This document shows, piece by piece, positions 46,874 through 59,400 of a stretch of DNA of 64,000 bases. Origin of the DNA: Gymnothorax reevesii. Lineage: Eukaryota; Chordata; Actinopteri; Anguilliformes; Muraenidae. The stretch spans positions 813,501 through 877,500 of the forward strand of contig CM056573.1 in assembly GCA_029721435.1 (NCBI GenBank), written 5' to 3'. Positions within the stretch are counted from its first letter, which is position 1. Each line of letters begins with the position of its first letter. The position numbers were made by a program, and so were the translations under genes. Below the pieces are notes generated by a model. It was not told the origin of the DNA, made no database searches, and saw nothing but the letters and a program-made list of their open reading frames with translations.

Positions 46874-47390
46874 GACCGTCCGACCGTCCGTCCGTCCGTC
46901 CGTCCATCCCGAATCCTTGTCAGCGAGATATCTCAAGAACGAATTGACGGATTTTTTTCAAATTTGATGTCAACATGTATTAGTCTGATACCCCGGCGCA
47001 AGTCGATTTTGGTGACCTTCGCGCCATTCTCAAGGTCACACCGAGAGATTGTGCATTTTCACACTGATAGCCTTGTCAGCGAGATATCTCAAGAACGAAT
47101 TGACGGATTTACTTCAAATTTCATGTCAACATGTATTAGGGTGATACCCCAGCGCCAGTCGATTTCGGTGACCTTCGCGTCGTTCTCAAGGTCACAACGA
47201 GAGATTGTGGATTTTCACACTGATAGCCTCGTCAGCAAAATATGTCAAGAACGAATTGACGGATTTACTTCAAATCTTAAGTCAACATGTATTAGGGTGA
47301 TACCCCGGCGCCAGTCCATTTCGGTGACCTTCGCGCCATTCTCAAGGTCACACCGAGAAATTGTTCTTTTTGACACGATTTCACATTTTG
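46874..47390. repeat. Tandem repeat, three ~155-bp units, with (CCGT)n
   Basis: After a CCGT run (46874-46906), units begin at about 46917, 47072 and 47227. Each contains AGATATCTCAAGAACGAATT-like sequence, GTCAACATGTATTAG, GATACCCC.GCGC.AGTC and TTCTCAAGGTCAC. The 237-codon plus-strand frame here is a by-product of the repeat, since each unit stays open. Confidence 0.85.
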
Positions 47391-47699
47391 TGGCGAGGGA
47401 CAAAGACACGTTAGTGTCAAATACTTGTTCTCTGTGGTTTCCGAGGGATGTAGGTAACTTGCGTCTAGGATTCAGGTCCATGTCGACATGATCACTTCAC
47501 ACAATTTCTGCAGATTTGTTAGGTGCTCAAATTGTCATGCTGACAATCTCCCAGTCTTCCACATCTTTAAAGGGACTGAATCAGGTTCAGATCTGGGGAC
47601 ACTGAATTACACTGTCTGCACTCATTTAAATGATCTTCACTTCTGCTTTATCTTCTGTTGTGTTATTATGCTGGGAGTAGCCATTAGAGGATGGGTGAA

Positions 47700-47990
47700 A
47701 AGGGACCTGCTTGGTGAAGACGAATTACTTCTATCAAGGAGGTTATGTTTTCGTTGCCGTTGATTGGTTTTTTTGTTAGTAAGTTAGCAGGATTACTCAG
47801 AAAGTTATTAACGAATTTCGACAAAATTTTCTGGAGGAGTTGGGGATGGTACAAGGAACAACCCATTAAATTTTGGTGGTGATTCGAATAACCATCTGGA
47901 CCCAGGAATTTTTTAAAGGATTCTTTACCATTGTGGGATAGGCTTGGTGGAGGTTTGCACTCTCCGAGGGCTTCTAGTCCTCAGATAGGT
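47700..47990. repeat. Fish dispersed repeat fragment
   Basis: GGAGGTTATGTTTTCG, TTAAATTTTGGTGGTGAT and AGGATTCTTTACCATTGTGG recall a very common fish non-autonomous repeat. A relative (GGGAGGTTATGTGATCG) starts near 59255. Confidence 0.55.
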
Positions 47991-50900
47991 TAGGGGATTC
48001 CAGCCATGATTAATTGGAATTAAGGGGCCAATAGTGAGTGCCAATAAAACATTCCTCGCTCCATTACACTCCCAACAGCAGCCTCAACTGCTGACCACAG
48101 GCAGGTTCAGTTCAGGGATTCAAACTGCTAATGTCAAATCCTGACCCTACTACCTTATGGTGATTCATAAAATCAGACGACGACGCTGTCGTGTATTACG
48201 TGTATTAGGTGTATTACCCCCATTCCGGTATCTTCTCTTTTTTGTTTATTTGTCATATTTAAATGTTTCAGATGTATTTCTACTTAAGTGGAAGCAAATC
48301 CTGGTGAACATGTTGTGCGTTCAGAGGAAGCCTGGAAGGATGCGGTTCCAGAGGCACGTCTGGCACCTTCTCCATATTACCTCTGCATTGGTGCGTAAGC
48401 TTTTGGGGAAAGATGGTGCATGAGCTTCCTGCATGTGTACGTCCCTGCAGCACGCGTAAATATTGTCACGAGTACCACAAGGTCGCCAGTAACATTCCTG
48501 GAGAAGCCCATTTTTCATCCTTTAAATTAGGGGGGCACCACTGTAGAACTTCATGGAGGGAAAAAACAGGTTTCACCAGGAATGTCGCTTGCGACCTTGT
48601 GTTTGTGTCACACGTGATTTGTGATTTCATAAGAAGTAACTGGATAGTTAGCAGTTCAGTTTTTTTTTTCTTATTTTTTATTTCAGTTTGGGAAAAAATT
48701 ATATAAAAAATATGAGAACAGTGTTCAAATTTCTTTTTTTATGTGTTATTCCGTAACTAAATGCAGAGGCCAGTCTGACCAAATAAAAAAGAAGACACCA
48801 GCTGAACAGAACAGCTTTATTCATGTGCGCAAACTTTAATTCTTTTCATGACATCGTTTAAACAGAAATTGGACTCCACATTCACAGCGTCAGTATGCTC
48901 ATGTGTGACTTTGGTGAAATATACTACGGCAGAAGTATGACTTTTAAAGGATACACCTGTGCATCCCCTTCATGGGTCTAATTCTTTAATGTTTCAATGC
49001 AATAATTCATATAGAATTTCATGCAAGACGTTAGGGAAAAATAACAGTGTTTGTCACCAACAGCTTGATGAATTGCAAACAATCCTCGCTTTTGAAAATC
49101 AAAGATTTATGGAAATTTTTGTTCTGAGAGAAAGATACCTAATGCCCTTGTGAGCAATTAAAAACACATCAATAATCACACGTCATGCTTAGCGAGTCAA
49201 CTACTAACATGCTATTGGTAAAACTAATAGAAACTATATAATTTTCCACATTTATTCTGCCTCTGTCAGGCAATTCTTCAGCTTAAAAGCACACAGATAT
49301 TGTAAAGCTAATTTTTCATCTTTCATAATTTTAGTCAGAAAAAAGTCATTACATTGTTGTCAACTTTTTATCCCATTCGATAGTCCATTTTATAGTCACA
49401 AAAGATATATCAATAGGCTAACACTTAGAATAATTTCAGTATTATCCATAGACCATTGAGCACTTAATTTGATTATAAAGTTAAGTTCTGATTAACTTCA
49501 TCATTGTTAGTTCACCCTTTGTCAAAAGATACTTCCATCACCATTGGCTTGCTGGTAGAGCGACATTCGTTCACTTGCTGGAGTCTTTACTGTAACCACA
49601 GATGACTTAATCAACAGTTACAATCAAATAGCGCAAATAACATCAAATGACAGTTTGTATTAAGATTAATTGTTTTGATACAGTAATTTTTGGTTTGTAA
49701 AAAAAAAATAAATCACCTAGTGGAACTGTATAGCTGTATTGTGTAACTGAGCCAAAGGAACTGTCTTCATATCGCCTCCTACGATGCTGATTTGCACACA
49801 TAATTGTCAATCAACCAAATTAACCAATGACCAAGGATTATTTACTAATGAAAGGGAGGAACTGCATTCATCACTTATATTTTGGCAGAGATGCATGCCA
49901 CGGGGAAAGTGTCATGCATTTTGAATGCCCAAAATAAAATGTCCACCATATTAGTCCTGTATTGTCTAATCTGTGAAAACAGACGCACACTTTGTCATAG
50001 TTTTTATCATCAGAGATCTATTTTTAGCTCATTATCATCTCGTTCATCATGGAAAATGATTGTCGACAAACATTTTCTGTCATGATTTTCACTGACAAAA
50101 ATAACTCTGATGTAGACAATGTTGTAAGTCCCAGATCAAGAGTCAAGTGGCTGAATACTGGGCACTAGATGTGATTTCTAGCCTTTCATGCAGGCAAGGA
50201 TCAATCAGGCAACACAGATACTCAAGCGCCAAATTAACTTCATTGGCTACACAGGCTGTAGCCGAGGGCCGCTGGGGAGGCTTTAACAAATATAGTCACT
50301 AATTACTTTTATTTTTTTGGTTGGCTGGCCTTACTGTTGTCACATATCTGACCCAATGTCCTGAATCTAAAGTTCATACTCTCTTGCGATGTGACTTGTT
50401 CCATGTTTTGTTTTTACAGTGGCATCACCCAAAGAGCAAGTTAAAATACCGATCCTAGCCTCACCTAAATATGAGAGTAAGGCCCAGAACAGAAACGCAG
50501 GATTCTGGTCATTAAGGTAAAAACAAGAAATTGTTTTAAATTCACCAAAAGAGACAAATTATCTAAAAGTCAACCTAACAGCAAAAAAGCCAGTGGAGAG
50601 ATAGGAAGAATGTTCTCCCATAAAGGAAAAAAAACCAAAAAAGAACACTTTGACATGGTTGTAAAATGTCTAATATTGATAGACAACGCATTCTTGGGTT
50701 TATTTTCCGATATATATGTTCCATAATATTGTACTTTACCGTTATTTAAATTTTTCATTTGCTATCCTGTCAGGCCTCTGCCAGATCTGCTCCAGTGTGT
50801 TATTTTCCTCTGTTACCCAGAATGACTTTAGTGTCCCCTCCCTCTTTCATGGGGAAAGGGGTGTGGCATCAACTGTAGTTGCACCATTAGCGAGCTAGTG

Positions 50901-53140
50901 TTTCTTCTTGAAGAAACAAAGCCGGAGCTCATGGCCACACCCCCAATTGCCTGCAAGGACAGAATTTTGCATTCTGGGTACATGAGGCTGATAGCATGGC
51001 AAAAATTGGTGTCATCTTGCTAGACTACTGATTTATCTCGGCAGGAACATTGCTAACATTTAATTTGCTGTGATTCCAAAACACAACCCCTCAGTTGTTC
51101 CTATGGGGATGAAATCAATGGGGAAGATTGACAATTTCATCACTTCCGCTCTATTGTAAAATCATGTGGTCGTAACAACCCTTAGTTGGGTACAAACAAA
51201 AATATAAAATGGCACCCATTAACTTGTGCAGCATGTTGTTATTCTTTTCAGAGGAACTGAGGTTCATTAACTGAGGTGAAAATACAGTCAGTGGTTGCAC
51301 TCGACTTTAAAGCACTGTCTTATCTTCTGTCGACTGTCCTTTATCTTTCTCTCGCTGCTAGATGTCCCAAATACATATAGAATCAAGAGAGGTGACTTTT
51401 CTGCCACTAGTTACAACATTTAACATAGCGAGTGGTTTTTTGATAGCCAATATGGCGCATCTCCATGGAGATAATTAGAACATGACATCACACTAATCTT
51501 CCCCATAATTAATTCTTATGGTCTCTTCTGCAGAAATCGACCTGAGCTGAAGTAAACTGAACCGCCATACAAAACCGCCGTGCAGGAAACCCTTCCCAAG
51601 TCCTCCCCGCATCACAGACTTGCTGCATCATCGTCTGTACCTCTTATCCATCTTGCAGGTATTGGCAAGTCGATCAAAGCCATTTAAATGTTGGCTTCCC
51701 CAAAAAATACTAAATCCGAAGGGCCGATCATTTAGTCCAGTTCCATTCAAGTGTATCCATGGTTTTCATGTTTCTGGGAGTCACACGTTTGTTTTTACTG
51801 AATATCAGTATCCTACACTACATCAGGTCACTAAATTTTCAGAGCTATCCAAGTACTTCATCTTTTAGCAGTTGAATATTTGGACATTTTAGCCCAAAGA
51901 AAACCAGCTAAGTCACTTTGCGCGGTAACATTCAGCAAAATAATTGAAATGCCACTTTATAGGATTTTGAGCATTTGCTTTTTCCAGATTTGTAATGTAA
52001 CATTCTGTTCAAGTTTAGAAATCTGTAAATCACAAATTCTCTGGATTGACGTTTTCTTGGTAATTTTAAAACATTATGAGGATTCTGCACAGACTATGTT
52101 GGAGAATGTGAGAAGGAATCAAACGTTTTTTTTTTTTAATTTGAAGACTACTGATTGACAATTCACGTGTGATGGAGGCACTGATGAGAGTCTTTCTTAA
52201 TATTCTTCTCTTTTAGGTTTTTAATCAAATCCGAACAATATCACTTGCATGTTCTTAAAATATTTTTTTTCCCTAAGCAGTCGTAAATTTGTAAAGTACA
52301 TCAGTTGCTCTGATTCAGTCTAGTGCACCAAGACTTTAAATTCTAGACAAACCTCATTCTGAAACAAGAACTCAATGGAATGCTTGCAATCAGCACCCTG
52401 AGCAAAATGAGGAATCATGTTATGTCAAATCATGACTTTTTTTTTAATTTCATGTAAACTCTGGCATAGATCAAATCAACATTTGTCAACTACTTTCACT
52501 CAGAATTGGTAAAGTATAAGCAAAAGTTAAGGAGACATGCTGACTGACTAAATATCGCTGTTCCCCCATAGGCAAACTAGAAGGCACTCAGAGATCGAAT
52601 AACCCGCCATTTTGAATATCATTGGTGGAGTAAGTGGTTAACGAGTCTGGACAGTGCCGTATATGTGTAACAGTCAGATCGTGAAACCAGTCATTTCATG
52701 AAATGGCCAGCTCTTAACTTCAGTCACTTCACAAAATGACAAAAATTTTTAAACGAGTCTTGAGAGGGCCATCTCGACAGAGCCATGTTGACGTGCATAT
52801 AAATTCTTTTGGCTCGTGGATCAAGAATATGAGTCGTATCTTCACCAGAATGTAATCTCTTTCTCCTTAGCACCATATCTATCAACATCCACCAGTTACA
52901 TTAACTGACGGACGCACGAATGAACGGACGAACAAAATTACGAACAAACCAGTGCCAGTGAAAACATATTACCATCTGGCAGAGGTATAGTAATAACAAT
53001 AAATATGTGTCGTGAAAAAAACTGAACTTCTTGCTCAAATACAACAGTTTACAACTGTTTCGACATTGATTGAATCAGCCTCTGTCCCCTTAAACAGCAA
53101 CATAGAAAATACGATCAATATATTTAACACCACAATTTAT
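47991..53140. other. Long intergenic stretch, nothing recognised
   Basis: Five kilobases of AT-rich sequence without a supported gene, RNA gene or full transposon. No splice-bounded coding block was found on either strand. Confidence 0.4.
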
Positions 53141-54522
53141 GACCCCCTTCCCAAGAAAGTTAAGACGGTATAGAAAATGCAAATTAAAAACAAATCAGTT
53201 ATTTGTGAAACCTATTTGACCGGCATTAAAACAGTACAATACAAAATATTTAACGTTTACCATGTCAAGTTTAAAAAAAAAAAACTTGCTCAATCTGAAT
53301 TTGATGCCTGCAACGTGTTCCCAAAAAGGTGAGATGGGTAAAATATAATGAGATAAAAACATCCACAAAAGGCCCAGGTGTTAACAGCCAATGAGTGGTT
53401 AAGGCTTGCCATTCCATGGAAAAGCTGCATGATTAAATTATCCAAACAAAACAATACCCCTAAAACTGCATCATTATTAAAAGATTCAGGGAATCTGGAG
53501 AAATCTCCGAGCCCGAGATGACGTTGAAAGTCAATACTTGGTCACCCAATTGTTGATTCATCACGAGACACTGCATTTAAAATGTACATACTTTTGTGAT
53601 GAATATAACCACATGCATTGGGAAAATTTTGGAAAACCTTTGCCAATAAACACTATAGTGTACAATACAAGTGAAGACTGTACTATGCACTGAGGAAGCC
53701 GTATGTAAAAAAAAAAAAAATCCAGAGACACTACAGTCTTCTGTGGGCCTGAGCTCATCTGAAATAGGCTGGTGCTCAGTGGAAATGAGCCGTCATCAGA
53801 TCAGTCAACTTTTCCAATCAATTATTCTAATAATGGATGCGTTTTCCAGACCGAAAAAGAAAACTACCACTCTGGTTGTTAACAGTTAAAGGTTCAAAAG
53901 CCAGATTCTGTAATGGCATGGGGATGTGCAACAGCCACTGCAAGGGCAAATTGAATATCTGTGTCAGCAGAAGGACATGTATACAATTATTTTCAGCAAC
54001 ACAAGCTGTCATCAAGACGATGTCCTTTCAAAGGTGCCCCTGTTCCTTTCAACATGGCAACAGCAACTCACATTCTGCACGAGTCACAACAGAGGCTTCC
54101 TAACTGGAGTGCGCGGTCGCCAGACAGGCCAACCTGCAGTTCAGATCTGTCACTCATTTAAATATATGGTGGTTTCCGAAATACAAAGTATGACAACCAA
54201 GATATCAGACATCTGAGAAGCTGAAGATGTATATGGGGTATGAATGGAGAGCAAAATCATTCAAAACTGGAATTGAAAACAACTGGCGTCCTCATTCCCC
54301 CAAATTATTCCATGGCGGAAAGGTGATGTTCCTCAGTGGCAAAGACACCACTGTTCATTGTACTGCAGGCATAACATTCAGAATGATGGTTAAATTGCCA
54401 AAAATAAAACAAGAGAAGGAAAAACATTAAATATCTTGTCTTTGCACTGTTCTCCATTTAAGATATTGAATTCAATCACCATTTTCCATATCAACCCCAA
54501 CTTTTTCTGAAATAGGGCTGCA
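53141..54522 (+). mobile_element. Degraded Tc1-like element
   Basis: Remnant ends CCCCCTTCCCAAGAAAGTTAA and AACCCCAACTTTTTCTGAAA. Inside are worn pieces of the element-C family in sense orientation: AAGATTCAGGGAATCTGGAG, then AGGTTCAAAAGCCAGATTCT and ACATTCTGCACGAGTCACAA. No frame survives. Confidence 0.75.
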
Positions 54523-54613
54523 CCTATTACACAATGACAATGCTGAACGCAAAATGCAAAAAAAAAAAAAAGTCACAAAATACATTCCTCTGAGGGGGCG
54601 AAGCCTGTGGAGG

Positions 54614-54979
54614 TTATGCAGCACAGATAACGTGAGACATGCTCTGATTCTTGATGATATTCTCACGCATGTTTGCCCCGGCCCCACCCCTCTGTAAGGT
54701 GGGCTTTCTAAGCTTCTCTCCTGCTCTGCCCCTGCTGCAAAAATATGCCTCTGTCTGCTGCTGTGCTGCATCAGTCTCTGCTGCAGCTGGTAATTCTTCC
54801 TGCTGCTTATTAGCAATGCCGCCATAACCCCAGCATTTCACCTGTGGCCTCTGAATTTCCCCAAAGGGGTACGGGAGATATCCTGACTCTCCCCCCTCTC
54901 CTCTCAGGCTCAGTAGGCCATGGGGCGCATCAGGGTCAGAGCCGAGGTGCCAATACTCATTGCTAATACTACCTATCAA
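54614..54979 (-). CDS. Unrecognised 121-codon frame, probably repeat-borne
   Basis: An open frame in an unusually GC-rich patch, containing GYLPYPFGEIQRPQVKCWGY and LPAAAETDAAQQQTEAYF. It has no domain I recognise, no splice context and no signal peptide. It adjoins the inverted-end element at 54990, so it may be part of a larger transposon. Chance is also possible. Confidence 0.3.
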   Translation of the reverse strand: MIGSISNEYWHLGSDPDAPHGLLSLRGEGGESGYLPYPFGEIQRPQVKCWGYGGIANKQQEELPAAAETDAAQQQTEAYFCSRGRAGEKLRKPTLQRGGAGANMRENIIKNQSMSHVICAA

Positions 54980-54989
54980 GCTATCAATC

Positions 54990-55482
54990 TGTTAAAGAGG
55001 CACTATCATGACATGCACATACACAAGTATTTGCTCCAATCTTGAAATTGTTACTCTTCCATTTTCAAGTGATAAAAAAATTGAGATCTTCGAGTACTGA
55101 CTCTTATCATCCTTACACTCTAGAATATTTCATGTTTTTTCAGTTAGATTGATATTTTTTTCTTATTTTTGTGCAGTTATTTTTGTTTCAGAGTCCTAAC
55201 GTGCTTGTGAACTCTTACCCTTTGTTTATAATTTTGCATTCTTGTAAGTTGATTGATTGGATGAAGAGCCATTTCAAACAAGACAAGACATTGGTACAAG
55301 TTTGAAGTAAATCTGTATGGTTTTTTAATTATTATCATTATAAAGAAAGCTGGCCAGCAAAACTCTTTCAAAATCCGTCCAAACACAAAGATCGACTAGA
55401 TTCTCTGGGTAAATCTTTGAGTATGTGACCTTGGCATACTATTTAAGTTCATGCATGAGATGACAGTGCCGCTTTAAAACCT
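54990..55482. repeat. 490-bp inverted-end element
   Basis: GTTAAAGAGGCACTATCATG at the left and GTTTTAAAGCGGCACTGTCAT read from the right, both followed by a CATGCA block. No transposase frame, so non-autonomous. Confidence 0.65.
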
Positions 55483-56326
55483 CAATCAACTGCTTACGCA
55501 TGAGTCAGCGGACTGAAATAGTATTTTAGATATTTCTGGGCATGACCCATTATTCTGTGTCCTGTACCGATAATACTGTGAGCAATAGAGGGAGAGAGAA
55601 GGAGTTATGAAAATGAAAAGTTTTTGCCACAGTGGTGCATTATGGGATGGTTTAGACTGGGAGCTGAGAAGACTTTTTAACAATGAAACACATTAAGACT
55701 TGAGGATAAAATTCCCATCTACTTTCAGCAAGCTTGAGCAGATGGAAAACTGCTAGGTCTGTTCCATCACCACAAACCCAGTAACTCTGCTGCATATGAC
55801 AACAAAATGGAAGAAGAGTGTGCAAACAGGTGATTCAGTTAAGCATTTTGGAATACTTCTGAATTTTTTGTCATTAAGGGAACAAGGAAATGCGTAGAAA
55901 ATATATTTTGAATTATATGCCCTTTAATATCCAGTGAGAGAGGTTAAGTCTACTCTCAACGCTGGTTTGATGTATTTTTTGTTGTATATACATTTCCCTT
56001 ACTGGGTATTAAGTTTGTAGATTTTTTTTGAAGAAAACAACTGACAGCTGAAGCGGACATCTGACAAATAACTGAAGCTATATCGGGAATGGGCTTTTAC
56101 GGAATTCATGTCCTGTGAGGACACTTCCTGTTTTAGAACAGAAAAACCCCATCCAGCTGATAGTACACTTGACCATCTTCAATGCTGTAGGCCACTGCAG
56201 TTAATAGTGGTCTAGCTGGATCACAGTAGTCCATTCAGAACCCAGATGAGATCTGCAGTGCTAAATGACGTCATCAAAAGCTCCTGCAGCCCATGAGGCA
56301 AGTAACCCTGGTTCTCCTCTTCAAAG

Positions 56327-56442
56327 TCAAGGCCCAGTCCACACGAAGGGATTTTGTATCGGCGTGAAGGGGAACAGTGGGTACTGGCCGCTGTCTTCAT
56401 CCACGAACACGCAATGGAAGTAGGACATCTCCTCGTCAAGAT
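56327..56442 (-). CDS. trdn: trdn last exon
   Basis: 116 nt: two bases completing Asp, then LDEEMSYFHCVFVDEDSGQY, PLFPFTPIQNPFVWTGP and TGA. Acceptor TTCCTAG. The Cys probably matches a luminal Cys that forms disulfide-linked oligomers in mammals (inference). The longer open frame on this strand is out of phase. Confidence 0.75.
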
Positions 56443-59400
56443 CTAGGAATTGTGAATCAAAGATGTGATTAGTTTCCAGTCATCTGAAGCACAATTCAAC
56501 ACCAAGATGTCCCAAGTGTTCCAACCTGACCTACAATTGACCCTGTGGTTCCGTTCAATGATAATAACTCCAGTCATTTTGATCAATTTAATTTTCTATT
56601 ACAGCTGAAATGCATGTAAACATCTCTTCTATCTAAAAGTATGCGACTGTTGCTCCTTTGGGGGTATATGGTGCATCTTTGATTAACAGTGTGATGGAAT
56701 GCCCAAGCATACAATGAATAGCTCAGTATACCACAAGCAAAAATATTCCTGTTTATCACTAATTATGCAGCTAATTGAAGAAAAACCGCTATTCAACCTT
56801 ATTGGCCATATGCAAAAAAAGTTATTGTTCCCTTCATAATAAAATCAACCATTAAAATAAAATTTTTATTGGCAATTGGGTTCAATATTATTGGACAAAC
56901 CCAGGCGTGATTACTGCAAGCCCCACTGAATCTAAATGTCACTTAAATAGAATGTGTCTGACAATCTGAATCAGGCAAAAAGCAGCACACGATAACACAA
57001 TTGAAAATAAATACAAAAACAGATAAGAAACAAAGTTGTTGACATTTAGTAGGCTGCAAAGTGCTTCATTTCTGAGGCTCTGGGACTCCAGCAAACCGCA
57101 GTGGGAGCCATTATTTACGAATGGAGAAAACTTAGAACAGTGGTCAACCTGCCTATGAGTGCCTATCGATAACTCATTAAAACGTTTGTCACAAAAGAAC
57201 CCAGGGCAACATGTAAAGAACTACAGGCCTCACAAGGTCGGTGTTTACAATTCTGTTATAAGAAACAGACTGGGCAAAAATGACAGCCATGGGAGAGCTG
57301 CAAGGTGAAAACGACAGCTGACCAAAAATAGCACAAAAACTCATTTCACATTTGACAAAGAAATACAGTGACCTCCAAGACTTTTGGGAAATTATTCTTT
57401 GAATTGATGAGTCAGAAGTGGAACTTTTTGGAAGACATGGATCCTGTTACATCTGCCAACACAGCATTCGACAAGAAGAAAATCAAACCAGGAGTCAAAC
57501 GTGATGGCTGTAGAGTGATGGTCTGAAGCTGCTTTACTGCTTCAGGACCTGAGCGGCTTTCGAAATGGAATCATGAATTCGGCTTTCGACTGAAAAATAC
57601 TGAAGGATAATGTATAGTTATCAGTTTGTTACCTAAAGCTCAAGCGCCGTATGGTTTTTCAGAATGACAATGATCCAAAGCACACATGTAAGTCCACCTC
57701 TTAGTGGCTCAAAAGAAACTAAAGTAAGGTTGCGGAGCGGCCTAATCAAAGTCCTGACTTCAGTCCATTTAAGATGCTGTGGCATGACCTTAAAAAGTCA
57801 GTTTGAAAACCCTCCAATGTGGGTGAATTAAAACACTGCTGCAAATATGAGTGGACCAAAATTCCTCCACAGCGACGTACAGTTAAAGACTGATTGCCAG
57901 TTATTGGAAACGTTTGATTGCTGTTGTTGCTGCCATGTGTGGGTTAACAAATTATTAAGTATGGGGTGAAATTATTTTTTTCACATGGATGATTTCGGTT
58001 CTTAATGATTCATTACCTTAAATAAATGAAACATTCGTCATTTGAAGGCTGCATTTTGTGTTTACTCACATTGTCATTGTCTTATAATAAAATTACTTGA
58101 ATGATCTGAAACAATGAAATATGACAAGCAAAAATCGGGGAAATACTTTTTTTTTGTTTTTTACAGCACTGTAACTTGCTGTACAGTGGCTAGTTTAATC
58201 TTATCTTTGGCAACCAGAAGTGTTTCTAAAACATCTAAACAAGAGATTCAGACAAGAAGCACCTTCTATTTTAGTAATACAACAAACAAGAAATGATTAG
58301 ACATATCTCCTAAATGTAACTTTACCAGGGTTTCAGCATCAGAGAGGGTAAATGACAACCACTGAAAACTAGTCCAGTGTACTTCAAATACACAGGAAAA
58401 AAATAACAGCAGCATTTAGAAAAATATTCTGTGTGCTGACAGGACTAAAAACATAAAAATCTGCGCTGTACCTTCCATTTCATGAACAGGTTCTATCGTC
58501 TCTTCTGGAACCTTGGGCTCTGAAAGACAGTAGCTAAATTTTAACTGCATTCATCATTTATAAACAGAAACATACGCAATAAAGACAAAAGAGAATACAG
58601 AGTGCGTGCGCAGGTTTCGCTCTTATGCACCTTTCTTCTCAGCTTTCTTCTCGCCTCGCTCTTTCTTGGAAACTTCAAGCTCTGTGGTACAGAAATAAAT
58701 AAGTAAATAAATAAAATACATTTTCGGTTGTGTTCATACAGGCAACTCAACAGCCTACAAGGACCTAGGACCACTGGAGAAAATAAGAAATGTCACAGCT
58801 ACCTCTCTGTACAGGGGCTGACTTCTCCTTGACTTTGGGAACCTCAGGAGCTTAAAAAAATGACACAAGAAACTCAAACAAGAAAACTTTTCAGGGCTTT
58901 CCTCGCAGTGCAGGATAACCTGATATGATCAACAATATTTCTTTAAATGATGGAAAGACGGAATGATTTCAATGAATCGACATCAGCAAACTTCAAATAG
59001 AAGCAATATTCCCTGTATAACAAAGTTCCACATGCAATTTCATTCCTTCAAAATGCCTCTGTTGTGCTTACCTTTCCTTACAGGCTCAAGTTTGACTTTC
59101 TTCTTAGGAACCTCTGGCTCTGAAAGATGAGAGTTACCTTTAGAATGATATTTATCGTTTATAATTAGAAATTAGTGCATTAAAGAACAAGTAGAATATG
59201 TATCAATAGTACTTTCAGTTGCTCACCCATCTTCACCTCCGCAAGACGAAGTTGGCGGGAGGTTATGTGATCGCTGCCATTTGTCTGTTTGTTTATGAAC
59301 AAGATAACTCAAAAAGTAATGAACGGATATCTCTGAAATTTTATGGATGGGTCACTATTATATCAGGGATGGATCCTACTGATTTTGACCGCAATCAGTC

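Noticed and set aside
46778..47491. 237-codon plus-strand frame with repeated SQERIDGF units
   Set aside because: The repeats are the ~155-bp tandem units themselves; no domain, start context or splice evidence.
51080..51520. Inverted-end element from ATGGGGAAGATT blocks
   Set aside because: The matching arms are only about 12-15 bp and decay quickly; could be chance.
56221..56439. 72-codon minus-strand frame over the last trdn exon
   Set aside because: It is out of phase with the repeat exons; the other frame gives the triadin-like C-terminus with correct phase.
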